The notes: generated by a model from the sequence alone, not told the origin. A DNA stretch of 14,474 nucleotides from JBFLVQ01 sp040758525 (GCA_040758525.1 JBFLVQ010000174.1:1-14474), one strand, 5' to 3'; shown: positions 1 through 9,605, counted from the stretch's first letter. A program made the numbers and translations.

Positions 1-1163
1 GTCTGGTGTAAACAACTGAGTTTAATTTTGAAGCGATCAAAGCAAGAATAATGCTTGCAGATCGAAAATGATACTCCACCCTTTGAATATTTTAGTATTT
101 GATCAATAAATTCGAAATAGAAGGGGAAATAAACAGACTCTGAGATGTTATTAGAACGATCGCTTACTCGCTCTAAATCAAAATAGTCTTGCCACTCGCT
201 CGCCTCCTGTTCTGCCCTGCTCAACTGATCACAAATATCGCTCAGGCGGGAACTATCCTGATAATGGCAAGAGATTGGCAATATTTTAGCAAACAGACCG
301 GGAACACTCTCCAAACCTTCAAATGTTCTTCCCGCAAAGATCAGACCAATCATAATATCTGATTGACCAGTAAAGCGATACATTAAGCTCTGCCAACCAG
401 CGAGTAATAGTAGAGAGATCGATGTATTGAGTACAATTGCCATTGATTCGAGCTTTGTCACTATTTCTCTGTTCAATTGCCACTGTAAAATATCAGGAAT
501 GAATAGCTCTGACTCGACAGAGTTCTGCTCGAAGGGGAGTTTTAAACTGTCTAGCGCAAGAGTACCTTGTTGTTTCCAGTATCCTCTAGCAACCTCTGTT
601 TCTTGATCTTCTAAAAAGCCACTGAAGATCTCTGAAATATCTGCATACTGTATTACTTCATCAGTCAAACCATCTTCATATAATAGACTAAGTTCATAAA
701 CAAGATTTTTTAGTGATATTGAATCTGCATAAAGCGCTGGTAAAGAGATAAAGAGAACATGTTTTTGAGGAGTAAGTGCTACTAATTTAGCAACCACTAG
801 TGGACCGTTTTTGAAATCTAAAGGGTGACACAATTCCTCAGAAAAAAGTTTTTCGATCTCAATCTGTTGTTCTTCTTCACCCATCAGGTTAACAGACATT
901 TCGCTATAACAATAGCTCCGCTGGTCGTTTATTACTTGTACAGGAAGAGTCATGCCAGGCAAGCAGTGAAAAGTAGTACGAAGTATTTCATGCCGCTCAA
1001 TGATTCGCTCTAAAGCAGCCTGTAAGCGTGGTATCTCTAGCCATCCTTCAATCAATATAGCGCACTGCGCCCGATATGCTATATCTCCGGTAGTTTTCTG
1101 CAATAACCATAGACGGCTTTGTTGAGGTGAAAGCCGAAACCCTTCAATATATTCTCTCTCCAA
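1..1163 (-). CDS. NRPS, N-terminal part: noncanonical condensation domain (runs off left edge)
   Basis: About 387 codons are visible and the frame is still open at the window edge. The protein begins with a condensation-type domain: FRLSPQQSRLWLLQ near residues 10-23 is the C1-like motif, ERHEILRTTF follows near residue 60, and TSISLLLLAGWQSLMYRFTGQSD belongs to the C-terminal subdomain. At the place of HHxxxDG the sequence reads SLPALYADS (residues 140-148). Both histidines are replaced (P142, A143), the aspartate is kept (D147) and the glycine is serine. I recall cyanobacterial NRPSs opening with very similar LPALCAD domains. The domain is therefore full length but probably not an ordinary amide-forming catalyst; it may be structural or do other chemistry. 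The start is TTG: no ATG lies between the in-frame upstream TGA and this point, and a strong ribosome site sits 5 nt before it. It follows the NRPS-PKS by 56 bp and is probably its partner in chain assembly. Adenylation and carrier domains are expected beyond the edge. Confidence 0.85.
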   Translation of the reverse strand, partial: MEREYIEGFRLSPQQSRLWLLQKTTGDIAYRAQCAILIEGWLEIPRLQAALERIIERHEILRTTFHCLPGMTLPVQVINDQRSYCYSEMSVNLMGEEEQQIEIEKLFSEELCHPLDFKNGPLVVAKLVALTPQKHVLFISLPALYADSISLKNLVYELSLLYEDGLTDEVIQYADISEIFSGFLEDQETEVARGYWKQQGTLALDSLKLPFEQNSVESELFIPDILQWQLNREIVTKLESMAIVLNTSISLLLLAGWQSLMYRFTGQSDIMIGLIFAGRTFEGLESVPGLFAKILPISCHYQDSSRLSDICDQLSRAEQEASEWQDYFDLERVSDRSNNISESVYFPFYFEFIDQILKYSKGGVSFSICKHYSCFDRFKIKLSCLHQ

Positions 1164-1168
1164 GCGAT

Positions 1169-1175
1169 CCTCTCC
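1169..1175 (-). promoter_or_regulatory. Ribosome binding site that decides a TTG start
   Basis: GGAGAGG on the minus strand lies 5 nt before the TTG at 1163-1161. The reading frame has no ATG in this stretch; CTG at about 1178 is the only other near start and has no comparable site. The site is why I place the start at 1163. Confidence 0.7.
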
Positions 1176-1219
1176 ATTCAGTTTGTCAGTTGTGATATAG
1201 AAAGATGTATTTTTACTAC

Positions 1220-4200
1220 CTACTCTTCAACTTCCATTAGGCCGACAAGCTTGCGCTTGGCACCTCTGATCTTTTCTCTGCGTAATTCCTTGATCGCCTT
1301 GGCTTGAGTGATCTGTTCCTGTTTTTCTGCTGCTGCTAACTCTGCTGCCAATTCATCTAGATATAGATTAGGGTTAGCAACCACAAGCTCAAGAAGCCTT
1401 TCAAAGTTTCTTATTAACCTTACTATGCTTGCTTCATCAAATAGATCAGTGTTGTATTCAACTGTTCCTACTAAACCCTGTTCAGCCTCCTGTAATAACA
1501 ATGTCAAGTCAAACTTTGATATTGTAGATTCGAAATCGAGTTGGCTGAATGTTAATCCAGAAAGTTTTAATGGTGGCATTGGTACATTAAAGAGAACACA
1601 CATAACTTGGAATAGTGGTGTATGACTTAAGCTTCTTTGTGGCTGTAGTGCTTCTACTACTTTATCAAAAGGGATATCTGAATGTGCATAAGCCCCTAGA
1701 GTGGTCTCTCGTACTCGTGCTAATAATTGACGAAAGGTAGGATTACCAGAAAGATCGGTTCTTAGTGCCAGTGTATTAACAAAGAATCCGATCAGATTTT
1801 CTATTTCTGCTCGTCTACGATTAGCAATGGAAGATCCTATTACTAGGTCGCACTGGCCGGTGTAATAGTAGAAGAGTGCCTTGAAAGCTGCCAGAATAGT
1901 CATAAAGAGAGTAGCACTCTCTTGTTTAGCCAACCCCTGTAATGATTCAGTAAGGCTCTTTGAGAGTGTTATGCGCTCAACTGTACCACGAAAGCTCTGC
2001 ACGGCTGGACGAGGTCTGTCCGTTGTCAATTCAGTAATAGCAGGTGTACCTGATAATTGTTTGCGCCAATATGTGAGTTGTGTCTTCAAGATCTCTTCTT
2101 GCGATTTTTGATGTTGCCAGAGGGCATAATCAGCATACTGAATTGGCAATTGAGATAAAGATGATGGACTACCTTCAATAAAGGCAGCATAAAGCGCCAC
2201 TGTCTCATGCACTAGTATGCCCATTGACCACCCATCTGAAATAATATGATGCATTGTTACTAGTAGTATTTGATCCTCATCATCCAACTGTAAAAGCCTC
2301 AGTCGCCACAATGGACACTGTGTTAGATCGAATGGCTGTTGTACTTCTAGTTTGGCAATATCTCTAGCTTCGCTCTCTCGCAGAGATTTTGGTAAAGAAC
2401 GTAGATCCTCAATTGGCAATACTACCCGTAGATAAGGTGTAATCAATTGTCCAGGCTCACCATCAACCAATACAAAGCTGGTGCGTAACACTTCGTGTCG
2501 TCGCAAAATCTCTGTAAAGGTCTCTTCTAATGCATTAATATTCAATCTACCAGTCAGACGAATAGCAGTAGCGATATTGTAAAAGGGATTGTTTGGCTCG
2601 ATTTGATCAAGAAACCATAATCGCTGCTGTTCAAGTGAAAGTGGTATCTTATCTGGGCGCACAGCAGGCTGTATTGCGACAATCAATGAAGCCTCTCCAT
2701 TATTATGTGCAGTGGCAATAACCTGAGATAGATCGGCAATTATCGGCGATTGGAAAAGAGCGCTGAGAGGTAATTCCACATTAAAGTGGTCGCGAATATG
2801 CACTATTAGCTGTGAGGCAAGCAATGAGTGCCCTCCTAGTTCAAAGAAGTTGTCATAGATGCCGATCTGTTGGAAACCAAACATTTGCCGCCAGATTTTG
2901 GTGACCTGTTCTTCCAGTTCATTTCTAGGCGCAATGTATTGATTGGCAAGCGCTGGTCGATCATGCATCGAGTACAAGTTAGCTTGTTGCTCTTTAACAG
3001 ACTCTTCTACGATTTCGTGCTCCAATATAGTGCTACTTTTCGCAGATTGAGATCGAGGATCAATCCAGTATCGTTGTCGTGCAAATGGGTAGGTCGGCAA
3101 TGGTATTCGTCGTCGCTGTTCATGTTGGTAGAACCCATTCCAGTCAATTGACAGACCAGCTAGCCAAAGCTGGCCTAGCGTGTTAAGCAGAAAGGCAACA
3201 TCAGATTGTTTCTCATTTGGATGCGACAGTGATGCAAGCACGCGCTGATTTGTTGAGCTATGCGTATGCTGTCGTACAAAGGTCCCCATTGTGCGACCTG
3301 GTCCAACTTCTAAAAAGATCGCTGTTTCCTGGAGTAAGAGATCTAGACCTTGTTTGATACGTACAGTCTGGAGTAGATGTCTAGCCCAGTAATTCACATC
3401 TGTCGCTTCTTGTTCTGTGATCCAAGTACCAGTTACATTGGATAGATATTGGATTTTCGGTGGATTCAGAGTGATCTGCTTAAGTTTCTCAATAAATGGC
3501 TCGATAACTCCATTCATCATTTCTGAATGAAAAGCATGCGAGGTATGCAGACTTTGGCATTCTACGCCTATACGTGTTAATTGTTGTTGTAGCTCGGCAA
3601 TTGCTTCTCTTGATCCTGAAATAACACAACTAGATGGAGTATTGATAGATGCTATAGAAAGTCCATCCTTCAAGAATGACTGTATTTTAATATCTGACAT
3701 TGACACCATCAGCATTGCCCCTCTAGGCATTTGTTGCATAAGCGATCCACGTATTGCCACAAGGCTGAGAGCATCTTCAAGGGAAAATACTCCTGCTAAA
3801 CAAGCAGCAACATACTCGCCAATACTATGCCCGATCATAGCTTGTGGACGCACTCCCCATTCCATCCATAAGTGAGCTAATGCATATTCGGTAACAAAGA
3901 GTGCAGGTTGAGCAATGGCAGTCTCTTGCAACTGCTCAGCAATACTCTCTTCTTGATCTATGTCAGTGTATAACAGACTACGTAGATCAATTCCCAAATA
4001 TGGCTTAAGAATTTCTGCACAAATATCTACCTGTGCTTGAAAGGTTGGCTCAGACTGATATAGATCGGCTGCCATATTGACATACTGAGCACCTTGCCCT
4101 GGAAACATAAAGACAATAGGAATATCTCTATTTTCCTGAATAGAGTCGAAGGCGCGTTGTGCCTCCAGTCTGCCTAGTGAATCTGCTACTGATTGACATA

Positions 4201-7200
4201 CAAACATGCGTCGATAATTGAATGGCCATCGTCCCACTTGTAAAGTGTAGGCAACATCTGCCAAGTTAGTATTAGGGTGGTGATGTAAATATGTTATCAG
4301 ATTGTTGGTTGCTGTTTCTAATGCAACATCAGTTTTGGCAGATAACAACAATAGTTGATGTGATCTTGATGGCTCGCTAGCTTTAATGGCTGGCGCTTCT
4401 TCAACAATCACGTGGACATTAGTTCCTCCTACACCTAATGAACTTACGCCCGCACGCCTTGGCATACCATCTGTTTCCCAAAGCTTAAGAATTGAGTTGA
4501 CATAAAATGGACTATTAGCAAAATCGATCTTAGGATTAGGCGCTTGGAAATGTAGATTTGGCGGGAGAGTTTTATGTTGTAATGCCATTACTGTTTTGAT
4601 CAGACCCGCCAATCCAGCGACCATATTGGTATGACCTATATTGGTCTTTACTGAACCAATAGCACAAAAGTTTTTCTCTTCGGTAAAATGACGATATGCC
4701 TGTGTGAGAGCAGCAATCTCAATAGGATCTCCAAGTGGTGTACCGGTTCCATGAGCTTCAATATAACTAATACTACGTGGATCAACATCAGCATTGGTTA
4801 GTGCTTTGATAATAACTTGTGACTGCCCTTCTATGCTTGGTGCAGTAAATCCTATCTTCTTTGATCCATCATTATTGATCGCCGAGCCTTTGATTACCGC
4901 ATGAATCGTATCGCCGTCAGCGAGTGCTTGAGAGAGCTGTTTTAAAACAACGACCGCAACACCTTTACCAGGAACACAGCCTAATGCTTTACTATCAAAA
5001 GCCCGACAATGCCCATCTGGTGAAAGTACCCCCCCTTCTCTATACATATATCCTTGATTTTGCGGGAAAGTTAAAGAAACACCACCTGCTAAAGCGATAT
5101 CACTTTCACCGCGTAAGAGACTTTGACAAGCCAGATGAACGGCCAGCAATGAAGTAGAACAGCCGCTTTGCACATTTACACTCTCGCCACGTAGATTCAA
5201 TTTATAGGAGACTCGTGTTGTTAATGAATCATTTCCATTTCCGATCAAAGCTTGCATCACACCCACTGACTCAAGTAGGTGGCGGTTGGGTAGCAGATTA
5301 TTCAACATATAAGTATTGAAATCTATACCACCATAGATACTGATGTTGCCTGGGTAAGTTTCTGAATTATAACCTGCGTGTTCAAGAGCTGCCCAAGATG
5401 ACTCAAGAAAGATACGTTGCTGAGGATCGAGGATTTGGGCTTCTAGTGCGTTATAGCCAAAGAATCCTGCATCAAAACAGTCTGCATCTAAAAATATCGT
5501 ACCTGCTTTAACATATCTAGGATTACTGATGAGCTTTGGATCTACCCCAGCAGCTTCTAACTCCTCATCAGTAAAGAATGAGATTGATTCAACACCATTA
5601 ATCAGGTTAATCCAGAACTCTTCAATATTGCTTGCTCCTGGAAAACGACAAGCCATTCCAATAATTGCGATATCACGATTATTAGTAGCTCTGTTTGCTA
5701 CTTTGACATTAACCGGTTTTATCTCTGTTTGTAGAAGAGTCTGTTGTAATAGCTGTGTCTCGTTGGTTGGCGACGGCTGCTGACTTAAACATTTTGCCAA
5801 TGCCGTTACGGTTGGATATCTAAACATATCGATAAGCGCAAGATTGCTATTGAAGGCTTCACGCAATTTGCTATGCACCTGCACCATCAATAATGAATGT
5901 CCTCCTAGGTCAAAGAAGTTATCATTGATACCTACTCTCTCTAGTCCCAACACCTCTTGCCAGATAATGGCAATCTTCTTCTGTGCTTCAGTCTCTGGTG
6001 CCGCATAGCTAGCTTCTAGTTCTGGTCTATCCCCTTCTGGTAATGGTAGAGCTTGCAGATCAAGCTTTCCACCAATCGTCAATGGCAGCTTCTCTAATTG
6101 AACAAATGTTGCTGGAATCATGTAATCAGGTAGGTTTTTACGTAAAAAGGCACGTAATTGTGGCACTAACTTGCGAGCTATCTTTCCCTGCAAAGGATCA
6201 TTAGCATATTCTCGCCAAGGTTTCACTGAGAGCTTATCGTACGAGAAGAAAAACTCATGAGTTGGTTGCTGCGCAATTTTTATATCTGAATGTCGGAAGA
6301 TCACATTATAACGTCCATCCCAATCATGAGTGGCCCAGTCCATATGAACTTCATAAGAGAACTCCTCACCAATTGCCCATAATGCTTCTGGATCAACACC
6401 ATACTGTTCTGCTCCATGTGCAACAATACGCAGATCGCCAGTCAATTTTGGCTTTTCTGAACTCTGTAGCAGTTCCATTGCTTTGACTTCAGAAGCAAGT
6501 CGTGCGTTAGGAATATTTCTTATACAAATGATTGATGATGTTTTCTCCCATAATAGCTTGCGCAGTTCTGGCAGTGTCAAGTTTTCTTGTTGCCAATCAA
6601 GACAGGAGGTTTCTCTAATCGACTGTGAGTCTACACCTATATGAATGATGACCTGATAGCGAAACTTAGTCAGTTCATTATGATGATGGCTTCGTTTAGG
6701 TAGAATCTCTACATGACTGATCTTTGGCAAGTGGTTTTTCAGCGCTAAGAAGAATTGTGGATCGATGACCAACTCCTCTTCTTGTCGTAAACGTTTCTGT
6801 ATCTGATTATACAACTCATTAGTAGAAAGTGAAGAATGTGCCAGATGCAGCTGAACTGAGGTATGGTAGGCTTCCAATAGTGGTAGACTACGTATATCAC
6901 CTACATAGATGAATCCCCCTGGAGTAGTTACCCTCACTGCTCCTTCTAGCACACGCACTAGGTAATCTATACTTGGGAAATATTGTGCAACAGAATTGAG
7001 AATTACTGTATCAAAAGAGTCTGACTCAATACCATCGAAATTGTCAGCCATACGATGAAGTAGATTAAGTTCTGGCAGTTGTTCTTCAACACTTGCCAGA
7101 TAGCGCTGGAGTAGGTCTAAGGCAACTGCTGAGAAATCTGTACCCAAGTAGTATTGACAATGGGGAAGCAGGCGCAGTAGTAATAGCCCAGATCCACAAC

Positions 7201-9592
7201 CTATCTCCAACACTCTTTTCCCATTCAATGACAATATCTCATCTACAGTATGTGCGACCCATTGTTCCATCTCATCTTTAGCAATAGGTAAACCTGTATA
7301 ACTACTATTCCAACCTATAAAATTGATCGATTGGTTATCTTGAGAATAACTTTGGGCATAGGTCTCATCATAAAGAACCTGCCATTCCATAATCTGTTCG
7401 TTAAACCTGGACTCGCTTCCCTTCTCGCCTATGTCTTCGTTCTGCTGATTTGCAACAATATAAGCTACTAATCGTTTGCCATTAGATACATCCTCACGCA
7501 GCACAACAATCGCATCAGAAACAGTATTGTGTTTTTTAAGAACTGATTCTATTTCGCCCAATTCAATTCGGAACCCACGCAGTTTTACTTGGCGATCAAC
7601 TCTACCAACAAATTCGATATTGCCATCCTGTAGATAACGAGCTAGATCGCCTGTTCTATAAAGGCGTGTACCAACTTCCTGATTGAATGGATCTGGGATA
7701 AATCGCTCTGCTGTTAAATCTGGCTGGTTGTTATATCCTCTGGTAATTCCAAGTCCACCGATGTAGAGTTCTCCTACTACTCCTATAGGCACAGGTTGCC
7801 AATTAGTATCAAGTAGATAAGCTCTAGTATTAACAATGGGGCGACCTATTGGAGGATTCTGTCGATAGCCTGGCATACATTTATACATGGTAGAGTAGAC
7901 AGTAGTTTCAGTCGGGGCATAAACATTCAAAAAATGGCGTCCTTGCGACCATCGTTCAACTATATTGGTTGAACATCTCTCTGCACCTACACTCATGGTT
8001 TGCAATGCAGGAAAGTCTGCAGAAGGTAAAGTTTCTAAGAACGAAGGTGTCACCATTATAGTTGTGATGTTATGAGTCTGTAGAATCTTCACCAAGGTAG
8101 GCGTAGAAAGTAGTGAGTAGCGATCGAGCAAATAGAGCGTTGCGCCTGCTGCCAGTGTAGTGAAGATTTCTAGCACCGAGGCATCAAAACTAAAAGAGGC
8201 AAGTTGTAGCAAACGACAACCATTAGTTAGCTTGAATGTTTTTACAGAGAATGGAATAAGATTAGATAATCCACGATGTGTTGCTAATACACCTTTAGGT
8301 TTTCCCGTAGAACCAGAGGTATAGATGATATACGCAAGATTTTCAAGATTAGCTGTTCTGATTGGGTTCTCTTGATTCTCTTGTGCCAGTACTGCACTCT
8401 CTTTGTCTAGACTTATTATTCTTGCACTAGTTTGTGGTAGAGATTCAATTAGACGTTGTTGTGTCAGTACCACTACAGACTGGCTGTCTTCCAACAAGAA
8501 ACTCAAACGCTCTTTTGGATAGTTCGAATCCAATGGTATATAAGCTCCACCAGCTTTAAGAACTGCTAATATCGATATAATCATTTCTATAGAACGATCA
8601 AGGAAGATAGCAACCCTTACCTCTGGCTTTACACCCATTCGCTGTAGATAATGGGCTAGCTGATTTGCACACAGATTGAGTTGATAATAGGTAAGGTGCT
8701 CCTCGATATTGTGTGTTGCTCCTAAAGCAGGAAAGATTACCGCAGAAGCCTCAGGTATTCTCTCAGCTTGTGCCTCGATCAATTCATAAACGAGTCGGTT
8801 TGAATAATCTTCGTTAGTGTTATTCCAATCGAATAATACTTTTTGTCTTGCTTCTGGAGTGAGTAGTTGTAGATTACCAACAAGAATATTGGTATCTGTT
8901 AATGCATCTTGCAACACCTGTATGAAATGTTTAGCAAATAACTCGATACTCTGTGAGCTAAAAAGGTTAGCACGAAATTTTATTACACCGTGTACATGAT
9001 TTGGCTCTTTCCTGAAATATAAGGTAATATCATTTCTAACATTAGGTAGATCACAATGGATATTTTCCAACACTAGCGCGACATCGAACAATGGACACTT
9101 ATTCTTAATATCATCTAACCGTAAGTCTCTTATCACACGCTCAAAAGGATAATGCTGGCGTGTGTGCACATCTAATAATGTTTGACGCTGCTGCAAAAGA
9201 AATTCACGAAAAGAGAGCTGAGGGTTGATCTCATCAATAACCACAACGGCATTGTTAGGCTGGTTTAGTGTATTATCTTCTTTAAGAGCAGGAACACCAA
9301 TAACAACAGATTTGCTACCAATATATTTACTCAAGCAGATTTTTAAAACTGCCACTAGTACTGTGTAAAGAAGAAAATCTCCTCGTGCGGTTAACTTGGC
9401 TAATTTAAGGTATAAATCGTCTGTTAGCTCGAACTCAACACTATTTATATTTAAATCTAAGATTGCTGTTCGTTCATAATCTAAGCGTAGGTTCGATTGT
9501 GGTATACCATCAGATAAATGTTTAAGCCAGTAGTCTTTTTCTTCTTTTAATTGCCGGTCAAAAATAATTGTGTTTGGTAGTAGATCACTCAT
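1220..9592 (-). CDS. Hybrid NRPS-PKS: half-C, A(MT), PCP, KS, AT, ACP, C
   Basis: A 2790-residue multimodular synthase. Approximate domains: half condensation domain 1-240 (C-terminal subdomain only); adenylation 265-1190 with YIIYTSGSTGKPKGV near 420, FDAS near 470, NVYAPTE near 557, YRTGD near 645 and GGKLD near 1170; a methyltransferase inserted at about 715-985, with VLEIGCGSG near 795; PCP with LGGHSLL, Ser1233; ketosynthase 1305-1735 with Cys1478, His1614 and His1654; acyltransferase from about 1830 with GHSIGEY (Ser1923) and HAFH (2019-2022), the malonyl-type motif; ACP Ser2256; a full C domain from about 2315 with HHIISDG at 2448-2454. There is no KR, DH or ER. The inferred reaction is activation and N-methylation of one amino acid, one malonyl extension left as a beta-keto group, then transfer by the last C domain. 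The A-domain pocket, aligned by hand, reads about D-A-L-M-S-G-V-V-Y-K, suggesting a hydrophobic or aromatic residue with low certainty. The tail after 2755 is Lys/Arg-rich. The ATG has GAGGT upstream and an in-frame TAA two codons before it. Confidence 0.95.
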   Translation of the reverse strand: MSDLLPNTIIFDRQLKEEKDYWLKHLSDGIPQSNLRLDYERTAILDLNINSVEFELTDDLYLKLAKLTARGDFLLYTVLVAVLKICLSKYIGSKSVVIGVPALKEDNTLNQPNNAVVVIDEINPQLSFREFLLQQRQTLLDVHTRQHYPFERVIRDLRLDDIKNKCPLFDVALVLENIHCDLPNVRNDITLYFRKEPNHVHGVIKFRANLFSSQSIELFAKHFIQVLQDALTDTNILVGNLQLLTPEARQKVLFDWNNTNEDYSNRLVYELIEAQAERIPEASAVIFPALGATHNIEEHLTYYQLNLCANQLAHYLQRMGVKPEVRVAIFLDRSIEMIISILAVLKAGGAYIPLDSNYPKERLSFLLEDSQSVVVLTQQRLIESLPQTSARIISLDKESAVLAQENQENPIRTANLENLAYIIYTSGSTGKPKGVLATHRGLSNLIPFSVKTFKLTNGCRLLQLASFSFDASVLEIFTTLAAGATLYLLDRYSLLSTPTLVKILQTHNITTIMVTPSFLETLPSADFPALQTMSVGAERCSTNIVERWSQGRHFLNVYAPTETTVYSTMYKCMPGYRQNPPIGRPIVNTRAYLLDTNWQPVPIGVVGELYIGGLGITRGYNNQPDLTAERFIPDPFNQEVGTRLYRTGDLARYLQDGNIEFVGRVDRQVKLRGFRIELGEIESVLKKHNTVSDAIVVLREDVSNGKRLVAYIVANQQNEDIGEKGSESRFNEQIMEWQVLYDETYAQSYSQDNQSINFIGWNSSYTGLPIAKDEMEQWVAHTVDEILSLNGKRVLEIGCGSGLLLLRLLPHCQYYLGTDFSAVALDLLQRYLASVEEQLPELNLLHRMADNFDGIESDSFDTVILNSVAQYFPSIDYLVRVLEGAVRVTTPGGFIYVGDIRSLPLLEAYHTSVQLHLAHSSLSTNELYNQIQKRLRQEEELVIDPQFFLALKNHLPKISHVEILPKRSHHHNELTKFRYQVIIHIGVDSQSIRETSCLDWQQENLTLPELRKLLWEKTSSIICIRNIPNARLASEVKAMELLQSSEKPKLTGDLRIVAHGAEQYGVDPEALWAIGEEFSYEVHMDWATHDWDGRYNVIFRHSDIKIAQQPTHEFFFSYDKLSVKPWREYANDPLQGKIARKLVPQLRAFLRKNLPDYMIPATFVQLEKLPLTIGGKLDLQALPLPEGDRPELEASYAAPETEAQKKIAIIWQEVLGLERVGINDNFFDLGGHSLLMVQVHSKLREAFNSNLALIDMFRYPTVTALAKCLSQQPSPTNETQLLQQTLLQTEIKPVNVKVANRATNNRDIAIIGMACRFPGASNIEEFWINLINGVESISFFTDEELEAAGVDPKLISNPRYVKAGTIFLDADCFDAGFFGYNALEAQILDPQQRIFLESSWAALEHAGYNSETYPGNISIYGGIDFNTYMLNNLLPNRHLLESVGVMQALIGNGNDSLTTRVSYKLNLRGESVNVQSGCSTSLLAVHLACQSLLRGESDIALAGGVSLTFPQNQGYMYREGGVLSPDGHCRAFDSKALGCVPGKGVAVVVLKQLSQALADGDTIHAVIKGSAINNDGSKKIGFTAPSIEGQSQVIIKALTNADVDPRSISYIEAHGTGTPLGDPIEIAALTQAYRHFTEEKNFCAIGSVKTNIGHTNMVAGLAGLIKTVMALQHKTLPPNLHFQAPNPKIDFANSPFYVNSILKLWETDGMPRRAGVSSLGVGGTNVHVIVEEAPAIKASEPSRSHQLLLLSAKTDVALETATNNLITYLHHHPNTNLADVAYTLQVGRWPFNYRRMFVCQSVADSLGRLEAQRAFDSIQENRDIPIVFMFPGQGAQYVNMAADLYQSEPTFQAQVDICAEILKPYLGIDLRSLLYTDIDQEESIAEQLQETAIAQPALFVTEYALAHLWMEWGVRPQAMIGHSIGEYVAACLAGVFSLEDALSLVAIRGSLMQQMPRGAMLMVSMSDIKIQSFLKDGLSIASINTPSSCVISGSREAIAELQQQLTRIGVECQSLHTSHAFHSEMMNGVIEPFIEKLKQITLNPPKIQYLSNVTGTWITEQEATDVNYWARHLLQTVRIKQGLDLLLQETAIFLEVGPGRTMGTFVRQHTHSSTNQRVLASLSHPNEKQSDVAFLLNTLGQLWLAGLSIDWNGFYQHEQRRRIPLPTYPFARQRYWIDPRSQSAKSSTILEHEIVEESVKEQQANLYSMHDRPALANQYIAPRNELEEQVTKIWRQMFGFQQIGIYDNFFELGGHSLLASQLIVHIRDHFNVELPLSALFQSPIIADLSQVIATAHNNGEASLIVAIQPAVRPDKIPLSLEQQRLWFLDQIEPNNPFYNIATAIRLTGRLNINALEETFTEILRRHEVLRTSFVLVDGEPGQLITPYLRVVLPIEDLRSLPKSLRESEARDIAKLEVQQPFDLTQCPLWRLRLLQLDDEDQILLVTMHHIISDGWSMGILVHETVALYAAFIEGSPSSLSQLPIQYADYALWQHQKSQEEILKTQLTYWRKQLSGTPAITELTTDRPRPAVQSFRGTVERITLSKSLTESLQGLAKQESATLFMTILAAFKALFYYYTGQCDLVIGSSIANRRRAEIENLIGFFVNTLALRTDLSGNPTFRQLLARVRETTLGAYAHSDIPFDKVVEALQPQRSLSHTPLFQVMCVLFNVPMPPLKLSGLTFSQLDFESTISKFDLTLLLQEAEQGLVGTVEYNTDLFDEASIVRLIRNFERLLELVVANPNLYLDELAAELAAAEKQEQITQAKAIKELRREKIRGAKRKLVGLMEVEE

Positions 9593-9597
9593 TAGTT

Positions 9598-9605
9598 ATC
9601 ACCTC
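9598..9605 (-). promoter_or_regulatory. Ribosome binding site of the NRPS-PKS
   Basis: GAGGTGAT on the minus strand precedes the ATG at 9592 by about 5 nt. An in-frame TAA lies between it and the ATG, so translation cannot begin further upstream. This fixes the N-terminus inside the C-terminal half of a condensation domain, which means the missing half is truly absent. Confidence 0.65.

Noticed and set aside
2850..3100. A ketoreductase or dehydratase between AT and ACP
   Set aside because: The roughly 90-residue stretch between the AT end and the ACP is linker-like, with no NADPH-binding GxGxxG or HxxxGxxxxP motif.
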